64,000 nucleotides of DNA, taken from NCBI GenBank assembly GCA_903840265.1, contig CAIMFH010000082.1, forward strand, positions 88,308-152,307. Reading direction: 5' to 3'. Within the stretch, counting starts at the first letter, position 1. Every line of letters starts with the position of its first letter. Under the pieces are notes generated by a model that saw nothing but the letters and a program-made list of their open reading frames with translations, was not told the origin of the DNA and searched no databases. A program made the translations under genes and the position numbers. This document shows positions 26,235-35,884 of this stretch, in pieces. The stretch is from an uncultured Schlesneria sp. (GTDB taxonomy: Bacteria; Planctomycetota; Planctomycetia; Planctomycetales; Planctomycetaceae).

Positions 26235-27647
26235 TCAGATTTGCTCTTGAGAGGAGGTCTTGCGGCCGTGTGATTCCGCACGTCGCCGTTCCACCGCGCT
26301 GATTTCTTCGACTGTCAGAAAGCCCCACTTGAGTGCTTCATCCTGTCGGTATTGTTTCCCGAGCGTCAATGCCGTGCGGGCTTTGAATAGCTCCGTTCCC
26401 AGGTAGAACGCATGTTCGGGGGTCAAAGTTCCGACGACGGCAACCATTCTGTCGAAGACCTCGTAGGGATCGCTCCCGTGCCAATAGCCGTCGCGATTCA
26501 TCAAATGAATCTCGCCTCGCTCGGCGAAGATTCGGAAATTGGGGTCGGTTAGTCGACTGGAGATCTCTCGCAATCCCTGGTCGCCCAGTTCGTGCAGGCG
26601 GGGATCTCGTAACATGACGAGTTGTCCACCCAGATGCTTGGGAAGCACGCTGTTCTGCAGGCTGTGGCGGACAAGTCGCCGCGCCACATCGAATTCGCGG
26701 ACGGCGGTGCGTCCCCAGTTAATGACCTCCGTTGCCAGAACGCTTTTGATTTGAAGTTCTTCACAGAGCGCCGCCAGGATGAAGTTCACTCCGGCACTGT
26801 CCACTTCCGTCAGTTCCGTCAGATTACCGATTCCCATCATCATCTCGGCGTCGGGGAACTGTCGGCGAGTCTCGAAATAACGTGCGACTGACGGCGCAAA
26901 ACCGAAGCCAATCGGCTCCAGAATGGGGTCCAGACGATAGGGGTGTCGTCGAGTATCAAGTTCCTGAAGTGTGGGCTTCCACGTCTTCAAATCACGTGGA
27001 TCATCCGGAATGACGACTAGTTCTACGGGAAGTTGCGATGCCCACTCGAGATTGGACTGATTACAACTCAGGACAAGTTCTGCCCCCGCTTCAACAGCGG
27101 ATTCCACTTCAGCTTGGTCAAAGCTGTCGACTGAAATGCGAAATCCCTCGCAGATCAATCGGCGAACAGTATCGGCAATATCTCCCCAGATTTCGCCAGG
27201 GATACAGCCGAGGTCGATGAGATCGGCCCCCGATTGCCGATAATGCTCGGCTTGTTGCAGGAGTGCCTGCCAGGTCATTCGCGGCGCGTGGTTGATCTCC
27301 GCCAGGATCTCGATGGAATAGGTCTCCAGCGATGGTTGTGACCGTCCATAACCGAAGTATTCTGGTAGCTCGAACAGATCCTTGGGGCCTCGTTCAAACG
27401 GAATTCCGAAGTGGTCGGACAGAGACTGCATGTCGCCACCGCACCAGCCCGGGATGAGGACTCGTTGGCAGCCATTCGGCACTTGAAGCTTGCGCTGGAC
27501 CCACTCCACACGCATCAAAGCGGCAACCGAGATTCCCAGCACGGCAATCTCAAAGTCGAAGCCAACACGGTCAGCAAGCGGTTGTAAGACCTGACGCAAC
27601 GATGCTTCAGCCAGACGCCCTGTCACGAAAAGGATGCGCTCACGCAT
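26235..27647 (-). CDS. Dihydropteroate-synthase-related protein, likely in a C1-carrier pterin pathway
   Basis: 470 residues, nearly twice the length of FolP. An N-terminal Rossmann-like part (about 1-125, RILFVTGRLAEASLRQVL) resembles the DUF6513 region of methylotroph and planctomycete proteins. From about 140 the TIM-barrel pterin-binding fold is visible: SGADLIDLGCIPGEIW, RISVDSFDQAEVESAVEAGAELVLS, MMMGIGNLTELTEVDSAGVN. Such proteins co-occur with tetrahydromethanopterin-type C1-transfer genes in planctomycetes. The link to pabB and pabA in the same direction supports use of a p-aminobenzoate-derived acceptor. No other methanopterin genes lie in this window, so ordinary folate or another pterin cannot be excluded. 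The SDR gene lies 54 bases upstream. Confidence 0.75.
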   Translation of the reverse strand: MRERILFVTGRLAEASLRQVLQPLADRVGFDFEIAVLGISVAALMRVEWVQRKLQVPNGCQRVLIPGWCGGDMQSLSDHFGIPFERGPKDLFELPEYFGYGRSQPSLETYSIEILAEINHAPRMTWQALLQQAEHYRQSGADLIDLGCIPGEIWGDIADTVRRLICEGFRISVDSFDQAEVESAVEAGAELVLSCNQSNLEWASQLPVELVVIPDDPRDLKTWKPTLQELDTRRHPYRLDPILEPIGFGFAPSVARYFETRRQFPDAEMMMGIGNLTELTEVDSAGVNFILAALCEELQIKSVLATEVINWGRTAVREFDVARRLVRHSLQNSVLPKHLGGQLVMLRDPRLHELGDQGLREISSRLTDPNFRIFAERGEIHLMNRDGYWHGSDPYEVFDRMVAVVGTLTPEHAFYLGTELFKARTALTLGKQYRQDEALKWGFLTVEEISAVERRRAESHGRKTSSQEQI

Positions 27648-27701
27648 GATGAGGCCTGACGTCGTCGGGCGATCTTGGTTCTGCCGGATGACGGGTTGCC
27701 A

Positions 27702-28463
27702 TCATCGGACGGCACCTCCATTGCAGTTAATAACTTGGCCGGTCACGTACGAAGCGTCGTCGCTGGCGAGAAAACGGGCAAGTTTTGCAATATCTTCGGG
27801 CAATCCCCAACGACCCAGTGGGGTTTCACTCATCACTCGCTGCTGCCAACCTTCGCTGGCGCTTGATCCCCAAGCGGTTTTAATCCAGCCGGGGGCGATG
27901 CAGTTGACGCGAACGCTAGGCGCCAGACTGACGGCAAGAGAGCGGCTGAACCCCATGATGGCGTTTTTCGTCGCTGCGAATAACTCACCGCTATCGCCCG
28001 CCATACCGCGGTCAGATTGATCCCAGCCGATGGTCAGAATGACCCCGCCACCTTGTTTTTGCATTCGTTGGCCAACCGACTTCGCGAGCAGGATTCCGGC
28101 TTGCACATCGACTTCCAGCAATCGCTGTAACTTCTGTTCATAAGAAGCGTTAGCCGTGTCACCTGTCAGAACATCGACCCCAGCATTGTTGACCCAAATG
28201 TCCAGCCCGCCCCAGTGGTTGAAAGCCATATCTAAGAAGACATCTCTGTCATCGCGGCCAAAACTCGACGCCAAAGTGATCGCTTTTTGACCAATTCTGC
28301 GAACTTCTTCCGCCGTGCTCTCTGCTGCTTGGGCTGATTTTCCAAAGTGGATGATGACATCAGCTCCAGCCTTCGCGTACTCGATTGCGATCGCTCTTCC
28401 GATGCCAGTTGAGCCGCCTGTTACCAAGGCACGCTTGCCCGCCAAACTTCCAAAAGCTGACAC
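27702..28463 (-). CDS. SDR-family oxidoreductase lacking the catalytic tyrosine
   Basis: 253 residues from a GTG start with GAGG eight bases upstream. The Rossmann cofactor motif TGGSTGIG (15-22), NNAG (92-95) and the C-terminal PEDIAKLARFLASDDASYVTG of classical short-chain dehydrogenases are present. The YxxxK active-site motif, however, reads FAATK (Phe162, Lys166; codon TTC at 27980-27978), and the usual serine is not evident in ILTIGWDQS. Phe cannot act as the acid/base. Either chemistry is different or the protein binds without catalysis. First gene of the SDR / DHPS-like / pabB / pabA group, so it may act on a reduced pterin; that is inference. Confidence 0.8.
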   Translation of the reverse strand: MSAFGSLAGKRALVTGGSTGIGRAIAIEYAKAGADVIIHFGKSAQAAESTAEEVRRIGQKAITLASSFGRDDRDVFLDMAFNHWGGLDIWVNNAGVDVLTGDTANASYEQKLQRLLEVDVQAGILLAKSVGQRMQKQGGGVILTIGWDQSDRGMAGDSGELFAATKNAIMGFSRSLAVSLAPSVRVNCIAPGWIKTAWGSSASEGWQQRVMSETPLGRWGLPEDIAKLARFLASDDASYVTGQVINCNGGAVR

Positions 28464-29116
28464 ATCAACATCCTCAAATTAGGTGACCTGTCTTATGTTA
28501 CTGCATTAGCCGGCTCAGATCACATTATGGGCCCGGAAATTGCTCAATCACTTACATCCAATTTGGGATATCCGAAGCGTGGCCTGAGGTTGTGTGGACC
28601 ACTCCTCATGCCGGAATTTCCTTTTTCGTAATCGCAAAGCATTATTTCTCGGAAATGGAAAGCAGGGAATGAGTTGAAGCAAATTTTAAAATGACGTGAA
28701 TTCAAAAACTAGGTCGTTGACTCATGCACATTCGCAGATAATAATGCGACCAACTTTTAACAGCCCGGTAGAGTCCGAGGGGCCAACCTCGGGTCGAATC
28801 AAATGAGCAGTCATATCATCGTATTTCTTGCAAACGCTTCCAACCATTCGTCCGCTCGGAAGCACCCCTGTCCCCTACACGTCGCCATGGCATGAGACCC
28901 GTTTGTCTCGACTGTGAAGCGACAGCCCAAACTTAACCTGTTTCGCTGTGTGTTCGGCTAAGTCCGACGACCCACTCGCGTTTCCGGCGCGCACAGGGTC
29001 CACGACTGGTCGTGGCGAAAGCCTATAAAAGGATTGCTCCGTTGTCCGATCCAAGCAAGGATCCTGATCGAGTTCCGGAATTCCAGACTCGATCCCATTC
29101 AGAGAGTGAGAAAGAA
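28464..29116. other. Long divergent intergenic region and arsR-type leader
   Basis: About 650 bases with no recognisable gene. It has a good plus-strand promoter (28717-28745), a 6-bp hairpin CCGAGG/CCTCGG (28775-28792) and a 7-bp hairpin CCACGAC/GTCGTGG (29000-29015). The latter covers an alternative GTG start at 29012 for the regulator. If the promoter is right, the leader is about 365 nt. Confidence 0.5.
28717..28745 (+). promoter_or_regulatory. Sigma-70-like promoter upstream of the ArsR-family gene
   Basis: TTGACT (28717-28722), 17 bases, AATAAT (28740-28745): 5/6 matches for both hexamers. It lies about 370 bases before the chosen ATG. Confidence 0.5.
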
Positions 29117-29509
29117 ATGATTTCAACCATCGAGGCCCCGTACTCAGAACGGACCACCGCTCCGTTCCCCGAATTGTCTGAGCAACTCGAAAAGGACTTG
29201 GTCCAAGTCTTCAAGCTGCTGGCCGACGAAACTCGGCTGAAGATCCTGATGTATTTGCTCCGCGAAGGCGAGCTACACGTCAGCGCGCTGTGCGATAAGC
29301 TGGGTCAAAGCCAGCCAGCTGTCAGCCATCACTTGGCCCTGTTGCGTGTCGCGGGGATCATTGAACCTCGACGCGACGGCAAGCACAATTTCTATTCAGT
29401 TCGCGAAAAGCATTTTCACCAGCTCGTGGGTGAACTTTTCACGACGATCAGTGATCCACAACGCGACGAATTCCGCTTTAAGAACTTCGTTGTGACCAAG
29501 AACGAATAG
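29117..29509 (+). CDS. ArsR-family transcriptional regulator
   Basis: 130 residues from ATG 29117; a GTG at 29012 would add 35 poorly conserved residues and lies inside a hairpin. The winged helix-turn-helix is clear (about 30-105: FKLLADETRLKILMYLLREG, LCDKLGQSQPAVSHHLALLR, then the wing DGKHNFYS). The classical alpha3 metal box ELCVCDL reads ELHVSALCDKL, so only one cysteine remains and metal sensing of the ArsR/SmtB type is doubtful. The target is unknown. No metal-resistance gene adjoins it, and a strong terminator follows, so it is a stand-alone regulator. Confidence 0.85.
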   Translation: MISTIEAPYSERTTAPFPELSEQLEKDLVQVFKLLADETRLKILMYLLREGELHVSALCDKLGQSQPAVSHHLALLRVAGIIEPRRDGKHNFYSVREKHFHQLVGELFTTISDPQRDEFRFKNFVVTKNE

Positions 29510-29560
29510 TAAGTTGGTTCTAGCCGACCCAGGTCGGTTGTCACCATCGATGCATGCATC

Positions 29561-29597
29561 AGAGACCGCTTCTTCCAAGAAGCGGTCTCTTCATTTT
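29561..29597 (+). terminator. Intrinsic terminator after the ArsR-family gene
   Basis: A perfect 14-base inverted repeat (29561-29574 with 29577-29590, core GACCGCTTCTT) is followed by TCATTTT. It lies 51 bases after the stop codon and separates the regulator from carA. Confidence 0.85.
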
Positions 29598-29667
29598 AGG
29601 GCTGTTGTTTGTTACAAATGTTTGCAGAAAATGTGATGAACGGTCTCTCTCCAATACTTGGTTTGCC

Positions 29668-30795
29668 ATGCCACAGCCTGCAAAACTTGCACTCGCCGAT
29701 GGGACAATCTACACGGGAATCGGATTTGGAGCGTCAGGTGAGGTCTTCGGTGAAGTTTGTTTCAATACGAGCCTGACCGGATATCAGGAAATTTTGACTG
29801 ACCCCTCCTATTGCGGTCAGATTGTCACGATGACCTATCCGATGATCGGAAACTATGGCATCAATGTTGAAGACGTTGAAAGCAGCAAGCTGTCGATCCG
29901 AGGTTTCGTGATCCGCGAGTTGTGTCGTGAACCGAGTAATTTCCGCTCAACCAAGACTTTGGATGACTATCTCCGCGAAGCGAATGTCCTTGGGATTGAG
30001 GGCATCGACACTCGCGCACTCGTCCGTCGCCTGCGGACTCGCGGGGCAATGACTGGCGTCCTGTCGACGATTGATCTCGACGATGCCTCGCTCGTACACA
30101 AAGTCCAAAACAGCCCGGACCTGATCGGTCGTGACTTAGTTCGAGAAGTCATGCCTGCCAAAGCGTTTGAATGGTCCGAGGGATTGTCGCCGCTGACGTT
30201 CCATTCGGTTCATCCCAATGTCGTTCCTGCGGCTGATTTGCATGTTGTCGCGATCGACTATGGAATGAAGTGGAATATCCTGCGACACCTGCACAATCTG
30301 GGCTGCCGTGTGACAGTCGTGCCCGGGACAGCCACCGCGGCCGAAGTGCTGGCCTACAAGCCTGATGGTGTGTTCCTCTCAAATGGTCCTGGGGATCCAC
30401 GACCGTTGGACTATGCGATCGAGACCATTCGCGGGCTGTTGGGCAAGGTTCCGGTGTTTGGGATCTGCTTGGGACATCAGTTGCTGGGGATGGCTTGCGG
30501 AGCTGAAATCTACAAGTTGAAGTTCGGTCATCGTGGTGGCAATCAACCTGTACTGAATCGCGATAGTGGTCGTGTCGAGATTACGTCTCAGAATCACGGT
30601 TTCGCGATCTCCAGCGAATCACTGCCTAGCTGTCTGGATGTCACTCACATCAATTTGAACGACCAGACCGTCGAGGGTTTGCGACACAAAGAGCTGCCTG
30701 CGTTCTGTGTCCAATACCATCCTGAAGCCTCGGCAGGCCCGCACGATAGCAGTTATCTGTTCCAGCAGTTTCGCCAACTGATGCTGCAGGCCTAG
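29668..30795 (+). CDS. carA: Carbamoyl-phosphate synthase small (glutaminase) subunit
   Basis: 375 residues from ATG 29668 (MPQPAKLALADG), the standard CarA start. The N-terminal domain shows EVCFNTSLTGYQEILTDPSY and GNYG. The C-terminal class I amidotransferase has nucleophile Cys about 268 in FGICLGHQ and the His/Glu pair in VQYHPEASAGPHD. It hydrolyses glutamine and channels ammonia to CarB to make carbamoyl phosphate for pyrimidines and arginine. carB is not adjacent in this window. ndk follows 72 bases later in the same direction, giving a nucleotide-metabolism pair. Confidence 0.95.
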   Translation: MPQPAKLALADGTIYTGIGFGASGEVFGEVCFNTSLTGYQEILTDPSYCGQIVTMTYPMIGNYGINVEDVESSKLSIRGFVIRELCREPSNFRSTKTLDDYLREANVLGIEGIDTRALVRRLRTRGAMTGVLSTIDLDDASLVHKVQNSPDLIGRDLVREVMPAKAFEWSEGLSPLTFHSVHPNVVPAADLHVVAIDYGMKWNILRHLHNLGCRVTVVPGTATAAEVLAYKPDGVFLSNGPGDPRPLDYAIETIRGLLGKVPVFGICLGHQLLGMACGAEIYKLKFGHRGGNQPVLNRDSGRVEITSQNHGFAISSESLPSCLDVTHINLNDQTVEGLRHKELPAFCVQYHPEASAGPHDSSYLFQQFRQLMLQA

Positions 30796-30867
30796 GCGAA
30801 ACCAACTAATATCTCAATCGATTCGACTGAAAAACCATCATTCTTGCACTGAAGGAACAGCCTCAGA

Positions 30868-31335
30868 ATGGCCCTCGAACGTACGTTTGTTCTGCTGAAG
30901 CCCGATGCCGTCGCTCGTCGACTGTGTGGTGAAATTCTGGCCCGCTTCGAAGCGAAGGGGCTGAAACTAGCCGGAATGAAGATGCTGAAGGTGACGCCAG
31001 AGCTGTCGAAGCAGCACTATGCCGAGCATGTGCAGAAGAAGTTCTATCCACAGCTCGAAGAGTTCATCACCTCGGGTCCCGTAGTGGCACTGGTGTTGGA
31101 AGGGCCGGGTGCCATCTCTGTCGTCCGCACGATGCTTGGTTCCACAAATGGCCGTGAGTCCGCTCTGGGAACCATTCGCGGCGACTTCGGTATGAGTCGC
31201 CAGATGAACCTTGTTCATGGAAGCGATGGGCCAGAAGCCGCGACTCGTGAAATCAGCATCTATTTCAAGCCGGAAGAATTGCTCAGCTATCCCACCTCGC
31301 TTGATCCCTGGACGTTTGCCGGCGATGAAGTGTAG
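30868..31335 (+). CDS. ndk: Nucleoside diphosphate kinase
   Basis: 155 residues. All family landmarks are present: ERTFVLLKPDAVARRL at the start, the Arg in RTMLGSTNG, GTIRGDF, and the phospho-accepting His117 in NLVHGSDGPEAA. It transfers gamma-phosphate between nucleoside triphosphates and diphosphates through phosphohistidine, in the cytoplasm. It is preceded by carA in the same direction. Slightly longer C-terminal end than E. coli Ndk, as in many other bacteria. Confidence 0.96.
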   Translation: MALERTFVLLKPDAVARRLCGEILARFEAKGLKLAGMKMLKVTPELSKQHYAEHVQKKFYPQLEEFITSGPVVALVLEGPGAISVVRTMLGSTNGRESALGTIRGDFGMSRQMNLVHGSDGPEAATREISIYFKPEELLSYPTSLDPWTFAGDEV

Positions 31336-31470
31336 GAAGACGGGGCAGCCATGCGGATTCTTTATGACGCATCAGATTTCCCCTGTGATCGCGACTTTGG
31401 ATCGGTAGAATGCCAGTTCGGGTGGAGTTTCAAAACTCACTGCTAACGAACGACGGGATTGCGCCGTTAC

Positions 31471-33045
31471 ATGTCATGCCAACGTCTGATTGGTGAAGCC
31501 CTCACTAGACCTGCCGCGAGGCTGCTCGTCCTGATGACGTTCGTCATGGGGAGCGGCGCTGGGGTCCGCGCTCAGGATCCGGCGACTGCTTTGGAGAGTA
31601 CGCTCGTAAAACTGATCGAGCAGGCCGAACCATCTGTGGTGAGTATCGCGAAGATTACCCCTCCTCCGCAGGAGGGGCGAATCATTGGTCTTCATCCTCT
31701 GATGGATCAGCGATTGCCTCAGGACACGGCACCGGCGGATCCCGAGCACCCTGATTTCCAGCCCAATTCCTATGGAGCTGGAATTGTCATCGCGGGGACT
31801 CGCCCCACTGATCGCGTGATCCTCACGAACTATCACGTTGTCGAAGGGGGGCCGATCTTCCCTGCTCTGACTGCAGACGATCAGTCCTCGCTATTTGTTC
31901 GGTTCGGTGATCGCCGGTCCTGTGCCGCTTCCATCGTGGCCGCAGACCCGCGTAGCGATTTGGCGATTCTCCATTTGGATTTGGATGCTTCCCGGATCGA
32001 TGCCGCGGACTTGAAACCACTGGACTTTTCCACGACGACGGCAATCCGTAAGGGTCAGTTCGTACTGATGCTGGGCAACCCCTACGCGATTGCGCACGAC
32101 GGTTCGGCGAGCGTCAGTTGGGGGATGGTCTCCAACTTGGCGAGGCGGCCGTTACCGTGGACTAACGATCGAACATCGAAGTCGATGATGTATCGTCTGG
32201 GAAATCTCATCCAGATCGATGGTCGATTGAATTTGGGAACCAGCGGCGGTCCCCTGCTGAATCTCAAAGGAGAACTGGTCGGGCTGACTACTTCTCTCGC
32301 GGCGATTGAGGGCTACGAAAAATCGACCGGATTTGCGATCCCGATGGATGATTTGACTCGCCGGATCGTCAAAGATTTGATCGCTGGTCACGAAATCGAA
32401 TATGGTGTTTTAGGTGTTCAGCCGGTCACGGTGACTGCCGGGCAGTTTCGAGGGCTGGAGACGGGTTTGAAACAGGCCTCCGCGGCGAGGGTGAATGATC
32501 TGACACTCGACTCGCCAGCCCATCGTAAAGGAATTACGTTGGGTGATATTATCTTGAGTGTCAACGACACCCCGATCTACTCCGAAGTGGATCTGATGCG
32601 TATTGTCGGTCTCCACGCTCCCGAATCGACCGTTGATGTTGCTGTCTGGCGGAATGGTCGCGGTCGGTTTGTGGTCCCGGTGACTTTAGGGAAATGGCCT
32701 GTCTTAAATGATGAGGGGATCATCGAAACGACGCCGCGATATGCCTCTTGGCGAGGCATTTCTGTGGACTATCCCACGGGACGCGACAAATACCACCGTG
32801 CGGGAGATCGCTTCCGCCGAGCGGTCGTTGTCACCAAAGTGGCCGCGGACACTCCCGGTCAAGCAGCAGAATTGCAAGCCGGTGTCTTTGTTTCCGAAGT
32901 GAATCGCATTCCTGTGCAGACTCCTGGTGAATTCGCGGAAGCCACGAAATCGTTGCGCGGACCAGTGGAGTTGCGTTTATACGAGGGTGGGAAAATCATA
33001 ATTGGTGATGAAACGCCCGCAACCGAGCGTGGCGGAGCAAAATAG
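31471..33045 (+). CDS. Exported HtrA-like serine protease with two PDZ domains
   Basis: 524 residues from ATG 31471; a TTG four codons upstream is possible. Signal peptide ends around VRAQD. The trypsin-like domain has a complete triad: His122 in TNYHVVEGG, Asp163 in RSDLAIL, Ser258 in GTSGGPLL (the more common form is GNSGGPL). PDZ-like regions follow at about 310-400 (DSPAHRKGITLGDIILSVND) and 425-515 (VAADTPGQAAELQAGVFVSEV). HtrA/Deg proteases degrade or refold damaged envelope proteins. Active and apparently complete; it is followed by a structured intergenic region before alaS. Confidence 0.88.
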   Translation: MSCQRLIGEALTRPAARLLVLMTFVMGSGAGVRAQDPATALESTLVKLIEQAEPSVVSIAKITPPPQEGRIIGLHPLMDQRLPQDTAPADPEHPDFQPNSYGAGIVIAGTRPTDRVILTNYHVVEGGPIFPALTADDQSSLFVRFGDRRSCAASIVAADPRSDLAILHLDLDASRIDAADLKPLDFSTTTAIRKGQFVLMLGNPYAIAHDGSASVSWGMVSNLARRPLPWTNDRTSKSMMYRLGNLIQIDGRLNLGTSGGPLLNLKGELVGLTTSLAAIEGYEKSTGFAIPMDDLTRRIVKDLIAGHEIEYGVLGVQPVTVTAGQFRGLETGLKQASAARVNDLTLDSPAHRKGITLGDIILSVNDTPIYSEVDLMRIVGLHAPESTVDVAVWRNGRGRFVVPVTLGKWPVLNDEGIIETTPRYASWRGISVDYPTGRDKYHRAGDRFRRAVVVTKVAADTPGQAAELQAGVFVSEVNRIPVQTPGEFAEATKSLRGPVELRLYEGGKIIIGDETPATERGGAK

Positions 33046-33103
33046 CGGTTCCAGAGCGGTTACAGTCGCTCGGTCTGTCCGCATCTGCTATCTTTCCGAC
33101 CTG

Positions 33104-33153
33104 AATTCGCGGGCGAGATTGCGTGCGCAGCCTCGATCCCTTTCCCGCGAATT
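33104..33153 (+). promoter_or_regulatory. Stable stem-loop in the alaS leader
   Basis: AATTCGCGGG (33104-33113) pairs perfectly with CCCGCGAATT (33144-33153), and CGAG/CTCG can extend the stem inside. It lies between the protease stop and alaS. The run after it (GAATCTTTCTGG) is only weakly U-rich, so it could be either a weak terminator or leader structure of alaS. Confidence 0.45.
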
Positions 33154-33204
33154 GAATCTTTCTGGCAATGATGGGCCGGGCACGGAAGGCTGACGGAATT
33201 CGAT

Positions 33205-35820
33205 ATGAAAACCGATGAACTGCGTGAAAAGTATCTGGAATTTTTCGAGTCCAAAGGTTGTGTCCGACGGCCTACAGATGTGCTTGTGCCAAAAGACGAT
33301 CCAACGGTGTTGTTCACGCCGGCTGGAATGAACCAGTTCAAGAACCAGTTCCTGGGGATTGGACCGATCGACTTCGCCAAAGCGACGACTTGCCAAAAAT
33401 GTCTGCGCACGGGCGATATCGGTAACGTTGGGGTGACCGCCTACCATCACACCTTCTTCGAGATGTTGGGAAATTTCTCATTCGGTGATTACTTCAAGAA
33501 AGAAGCGATTCACTGGGCCTGGGAATTTTTGACGACCAAGAAGTGGCTGGGTCTCGATCCGACGCGATTGACCGTCACTGTCTATCTTGATGACGACGAA
33601 GCATTCAAGATCTGGAACGACGAAGTCAAACTCCCTGCGAACCGGATCACGCGCGAGGACGAAGGCGAAAACTTCTGGCCGGCGTCCGCTCCGTCGCAGG
33701 GCCCGGACGGCGTCTGTGGTCCGTGCAGCGAGATCTATTATCTGCCGCCCGGTGCTACGAAGACCGTTGAAATCTGGAACTTGGTTTTCACGCAATTCAA
33801 TCGCGTCGGGAGCCCTCCGAACAACCTCCAACCGCTGCCTAAGAAGAACATCGATACGGGGATGGGATTGGAACGATGTGCCTCGACGTTGCAGGGTGTG
33901 CTCAGCAACTTTGAAATCGACATCCTTAAGCCCCTGTGCAAAGCGGCTGGCGAGATTGTCGGCGTGAACTATGAATACTCTGCTCCAGAAGGTCGCGCAG
34001 TGCGCCGAATCGCGGATCATGTCCGCGCCTGTTCGTTTGCTCTGCACGAAGGATGTGGTCCTGGTCCTGAAAAGGAGAACTACATCGTTCGCCTGTTGCT
34101 CCGTCGCGCCGCCATGGAAGGCTTCTTGCTCGGAAAGCAGGAGCCATTCCTCTATCAGTTGGTTCCGGCTGTTGCCGAAGCGATGAAGCAGCCCTACCCC
34201 GAATTCGGCAAGACGGTCGAAGCGGTCGCCAATGGGATTCTGGAAGAAGAGAAGCAGTTCCAGAAGGTCGTCGAAAGTGGGATCAGTCGATTCCGGAAGC
34301 TCGTCGATCAGGCCAAGAAGGAAGGCTCGCGTGTCATCTCGGGGGATGCGGCGTTCAACCTGCATCAGACCGACGGCTTCTTGATCGAATTGACCGAGTC
34401 ACTGGCCTCTAATGAAGGCCTGTCGGTTGATATGTCTCGGTTCAAGGAATGCAAAGACGAGCACAAGGAAACCAGTGGCCGCGGTGCGTTCGCCAATTCA
34501 GTCATGTCGGCAGGTCCGCTCGATACCCTGCGTAAGAGCGGGGGGACTCAGTTCCTGGGCTATGACGCCACCACGTCCGATTCCGAAGTATTGGGGATCA
34601 TCGCCGACGGCCAGTTGGTGAAGTCCTTCGATAAATCGGATGCCCAATTGGGTGTCGTATTGAATCGGACTCCGTTCTACGGAGAGGCCGGGGGCCAGGT
34701 TGGCGATACCGGGAAGTTCACCGGCAAGAATTTCACGTTCGAAGTGCAAGACACTCAGCGCGACGGCGAACTGCTGGTCCATATCGGTCGCGTCACGAAT
34801 GGCACAATCTCGGCCGGTGCTGAAGTCATGGCGACTGTCGATTCGACTCGTCGGGAAGGAATTCGCCGAGCTCATTCGGCCACGCACATTCTGCATCATG
34901 CCCTGCGGACATATCTCGGCGAGAACGCCACGCAGCGCGGTTCCAAAGTGCAGCAGGACGAATTGCGATTCGACTTCGCTCACGCGAAAGGTCTAACTCA
35001 GGATGAATTGCTGAAGATCGAAGACGAGATCAACGCTCGCATTTCCGAGGGCGCGGCGGTCTCGACGCGATTGATGCCAATCTCGGAGGCGAAACAGCTT
35101 GGCGCGATGGCCTTATTCGGCGAGAAATATCCCGACAACGTTCGCGTGGTCAGTATGGGTGAATTCAGTCGCGAGTTGTGTGGAGGAATCCACCTGAGCA
35201 ATACCGGCCAAGTCGGGCTGTGCCGCTTGATTCGTGATGAACTGGTTGCGGCCGGAGTTCGACGTATCACCTGCTTCACCGGGCCGAAAGCCATTGCTCG
35301 AATTCGCGAGACGGAAGCATTGGTGAAAGAAGCTGCTGCGCTGGTCAGGGCACAGCCGGATGAATTGCCTCGCAAGATTGAAGCACTGCAACAAGAACTG
35401 CGCGACGCCAAGAAAGAACTCTCCAAGTACACCGTCGCCTCTCTCGCCGATGCCGCTGCGCAATTGGTCGCGAAAGCAGAAACGATCGGTGGAGTGAAGC
35501 TGATCGTTCACAACGCTGCCGATTGCCCTCGGGATTCGTTGAAAGACTTCGTAGACCGCATCCGCGAAAAAGCCCCTTCGTGCGCGATCCTGCTGGGAAT
35601 GGAACACGAAGGCAAAGTCGCGTTCATCTCTGCTGTCAGCAAAGATGTTCTGGTGTCCAAAGGCCTGAGTGCTTCTGACTGCGTGAAGACGGCCGCTAAG
35701 GTTTGCGGCGGCGGTGGCGGTGGCCGTCCGGAGCTGGCCGAAGCGGGTGGGAAAGATCCCGCCAAGCTCGCCGAGGCGCTTGAAGCGGGAGTCGCGTATT
35801 GTCGAGCGAAACTCGCGTAG
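33205..35820 (+). CDS. alaS: Alanyl-tRNA synthetase
   Basis: 871 residues, full length. The class II catalytic core begins [19 protein letters not shown] and includes [29 protein letters not shown] and the motif 3 region GMGLERCAS. The editing domain shows the zinc ligands HSATHILHH (nt about 34873-34899) and CGGIH (about 35179-35193), which clear mischarged Ser/Gly. The C-Ala domain ends the protein ([15 protein letters not shown]). It attaches alanine to tRNA-Ala. Nothing is missing. A stem-loop lies about 50 bases upstream of the start. Confidence 0.97.
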   Translation: MKTDELREKYLEFFESKGCVRRPTDVLVPKDDPTVLFTPAGMNQFKNQFLGIGPIDFAKATTCQKCLRTGDIGNVGVTAYHHTFFEMLGNFSFGDYFKKEAIHWAWEFLTTKKWLGLDPTRLTVTVYLDDDEAFKIWNDEVKLPANRITREDEGENFWPASAPSQGPDGVCGPCSEIYYLPPGATKTVEIWNLVFTQFNRVGSPPNNLQPLPKKNIDTGMGLERCASTLQGVLSNFEIDILKPLCKAAGEIVGVNYEYSAPEGRAVRRIADHVRACSFALHEGCGPGPEKENYIVRLLLRRAAMEGFLLGKQEPFLYQLVPAVAEAMKQPYPEFGKTVEAVANGILEEEKQFQKVVESGISRFRKLVDQAKKEGSRVISGDAAFNLHQTDGFLIELTESLASNEGLSVDMSRFKECKDEHKETSGRGAFANSVMSAGPLDTLRKSGGTQFLGYDATTSDSEVLGIIADGQLVKSFDKSDAQLGVVLNRTPFYGEAGGQVGDTGKFTGKNFTFEVQDTQRDGELLVHIGRVTNGTISAGAEVMATVDSTRREGIRRAHSATHILHHALRTYLGENATQRGSKVQQDELRFDFAHAKGLTQDELLKIEDEINARISEGAAVSTRLMPISEAKQLGAMALFGEKYPDNVRVVSMGEFSRELCGGIHLSNTGQVGLCRLIRDELVAAGVRRITCFTGPKAIARIRETEALVKEAAALVRAQPDELPRKIEALQQELRDAKKELSKYTVASLADAAAQLVAKAETIGGVKLIVHNAADCPRDSLKDFVDRIREKAPSCAILLGMEHEGKVAFISAVSKDVLVSKGLSASDCVKTAAKVCGGGGGGRPELAEAGGKDPAKLAEALEAGVAYCRAKLA

Positions 35821-35884
35821 CGGGTTGGTCGCGTTACGAGCCCGACAGGAGCGATTTTGAAGTTTGACAGTGCGGGAGTCATCC

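Noticed and set aside
28771..28800. tRNA-like T-arm fragment (CCTCGGGTCGAATC) in the arsR upstream region
   Set aside because: It lacks the paired second half of the T-stem, the anticodon arm, the acceptor stem and CCA context; only a 6-bp hairpin CCGAGG/CCTCGG is real.
29524..29537. CCGACC/GGTCGG hairpin just after the ArsR-family gene
   Set aside because: 6-bp stem with a 2-base loop is too tight; the 14-bp hairpin 24 bases later is the real terminator.
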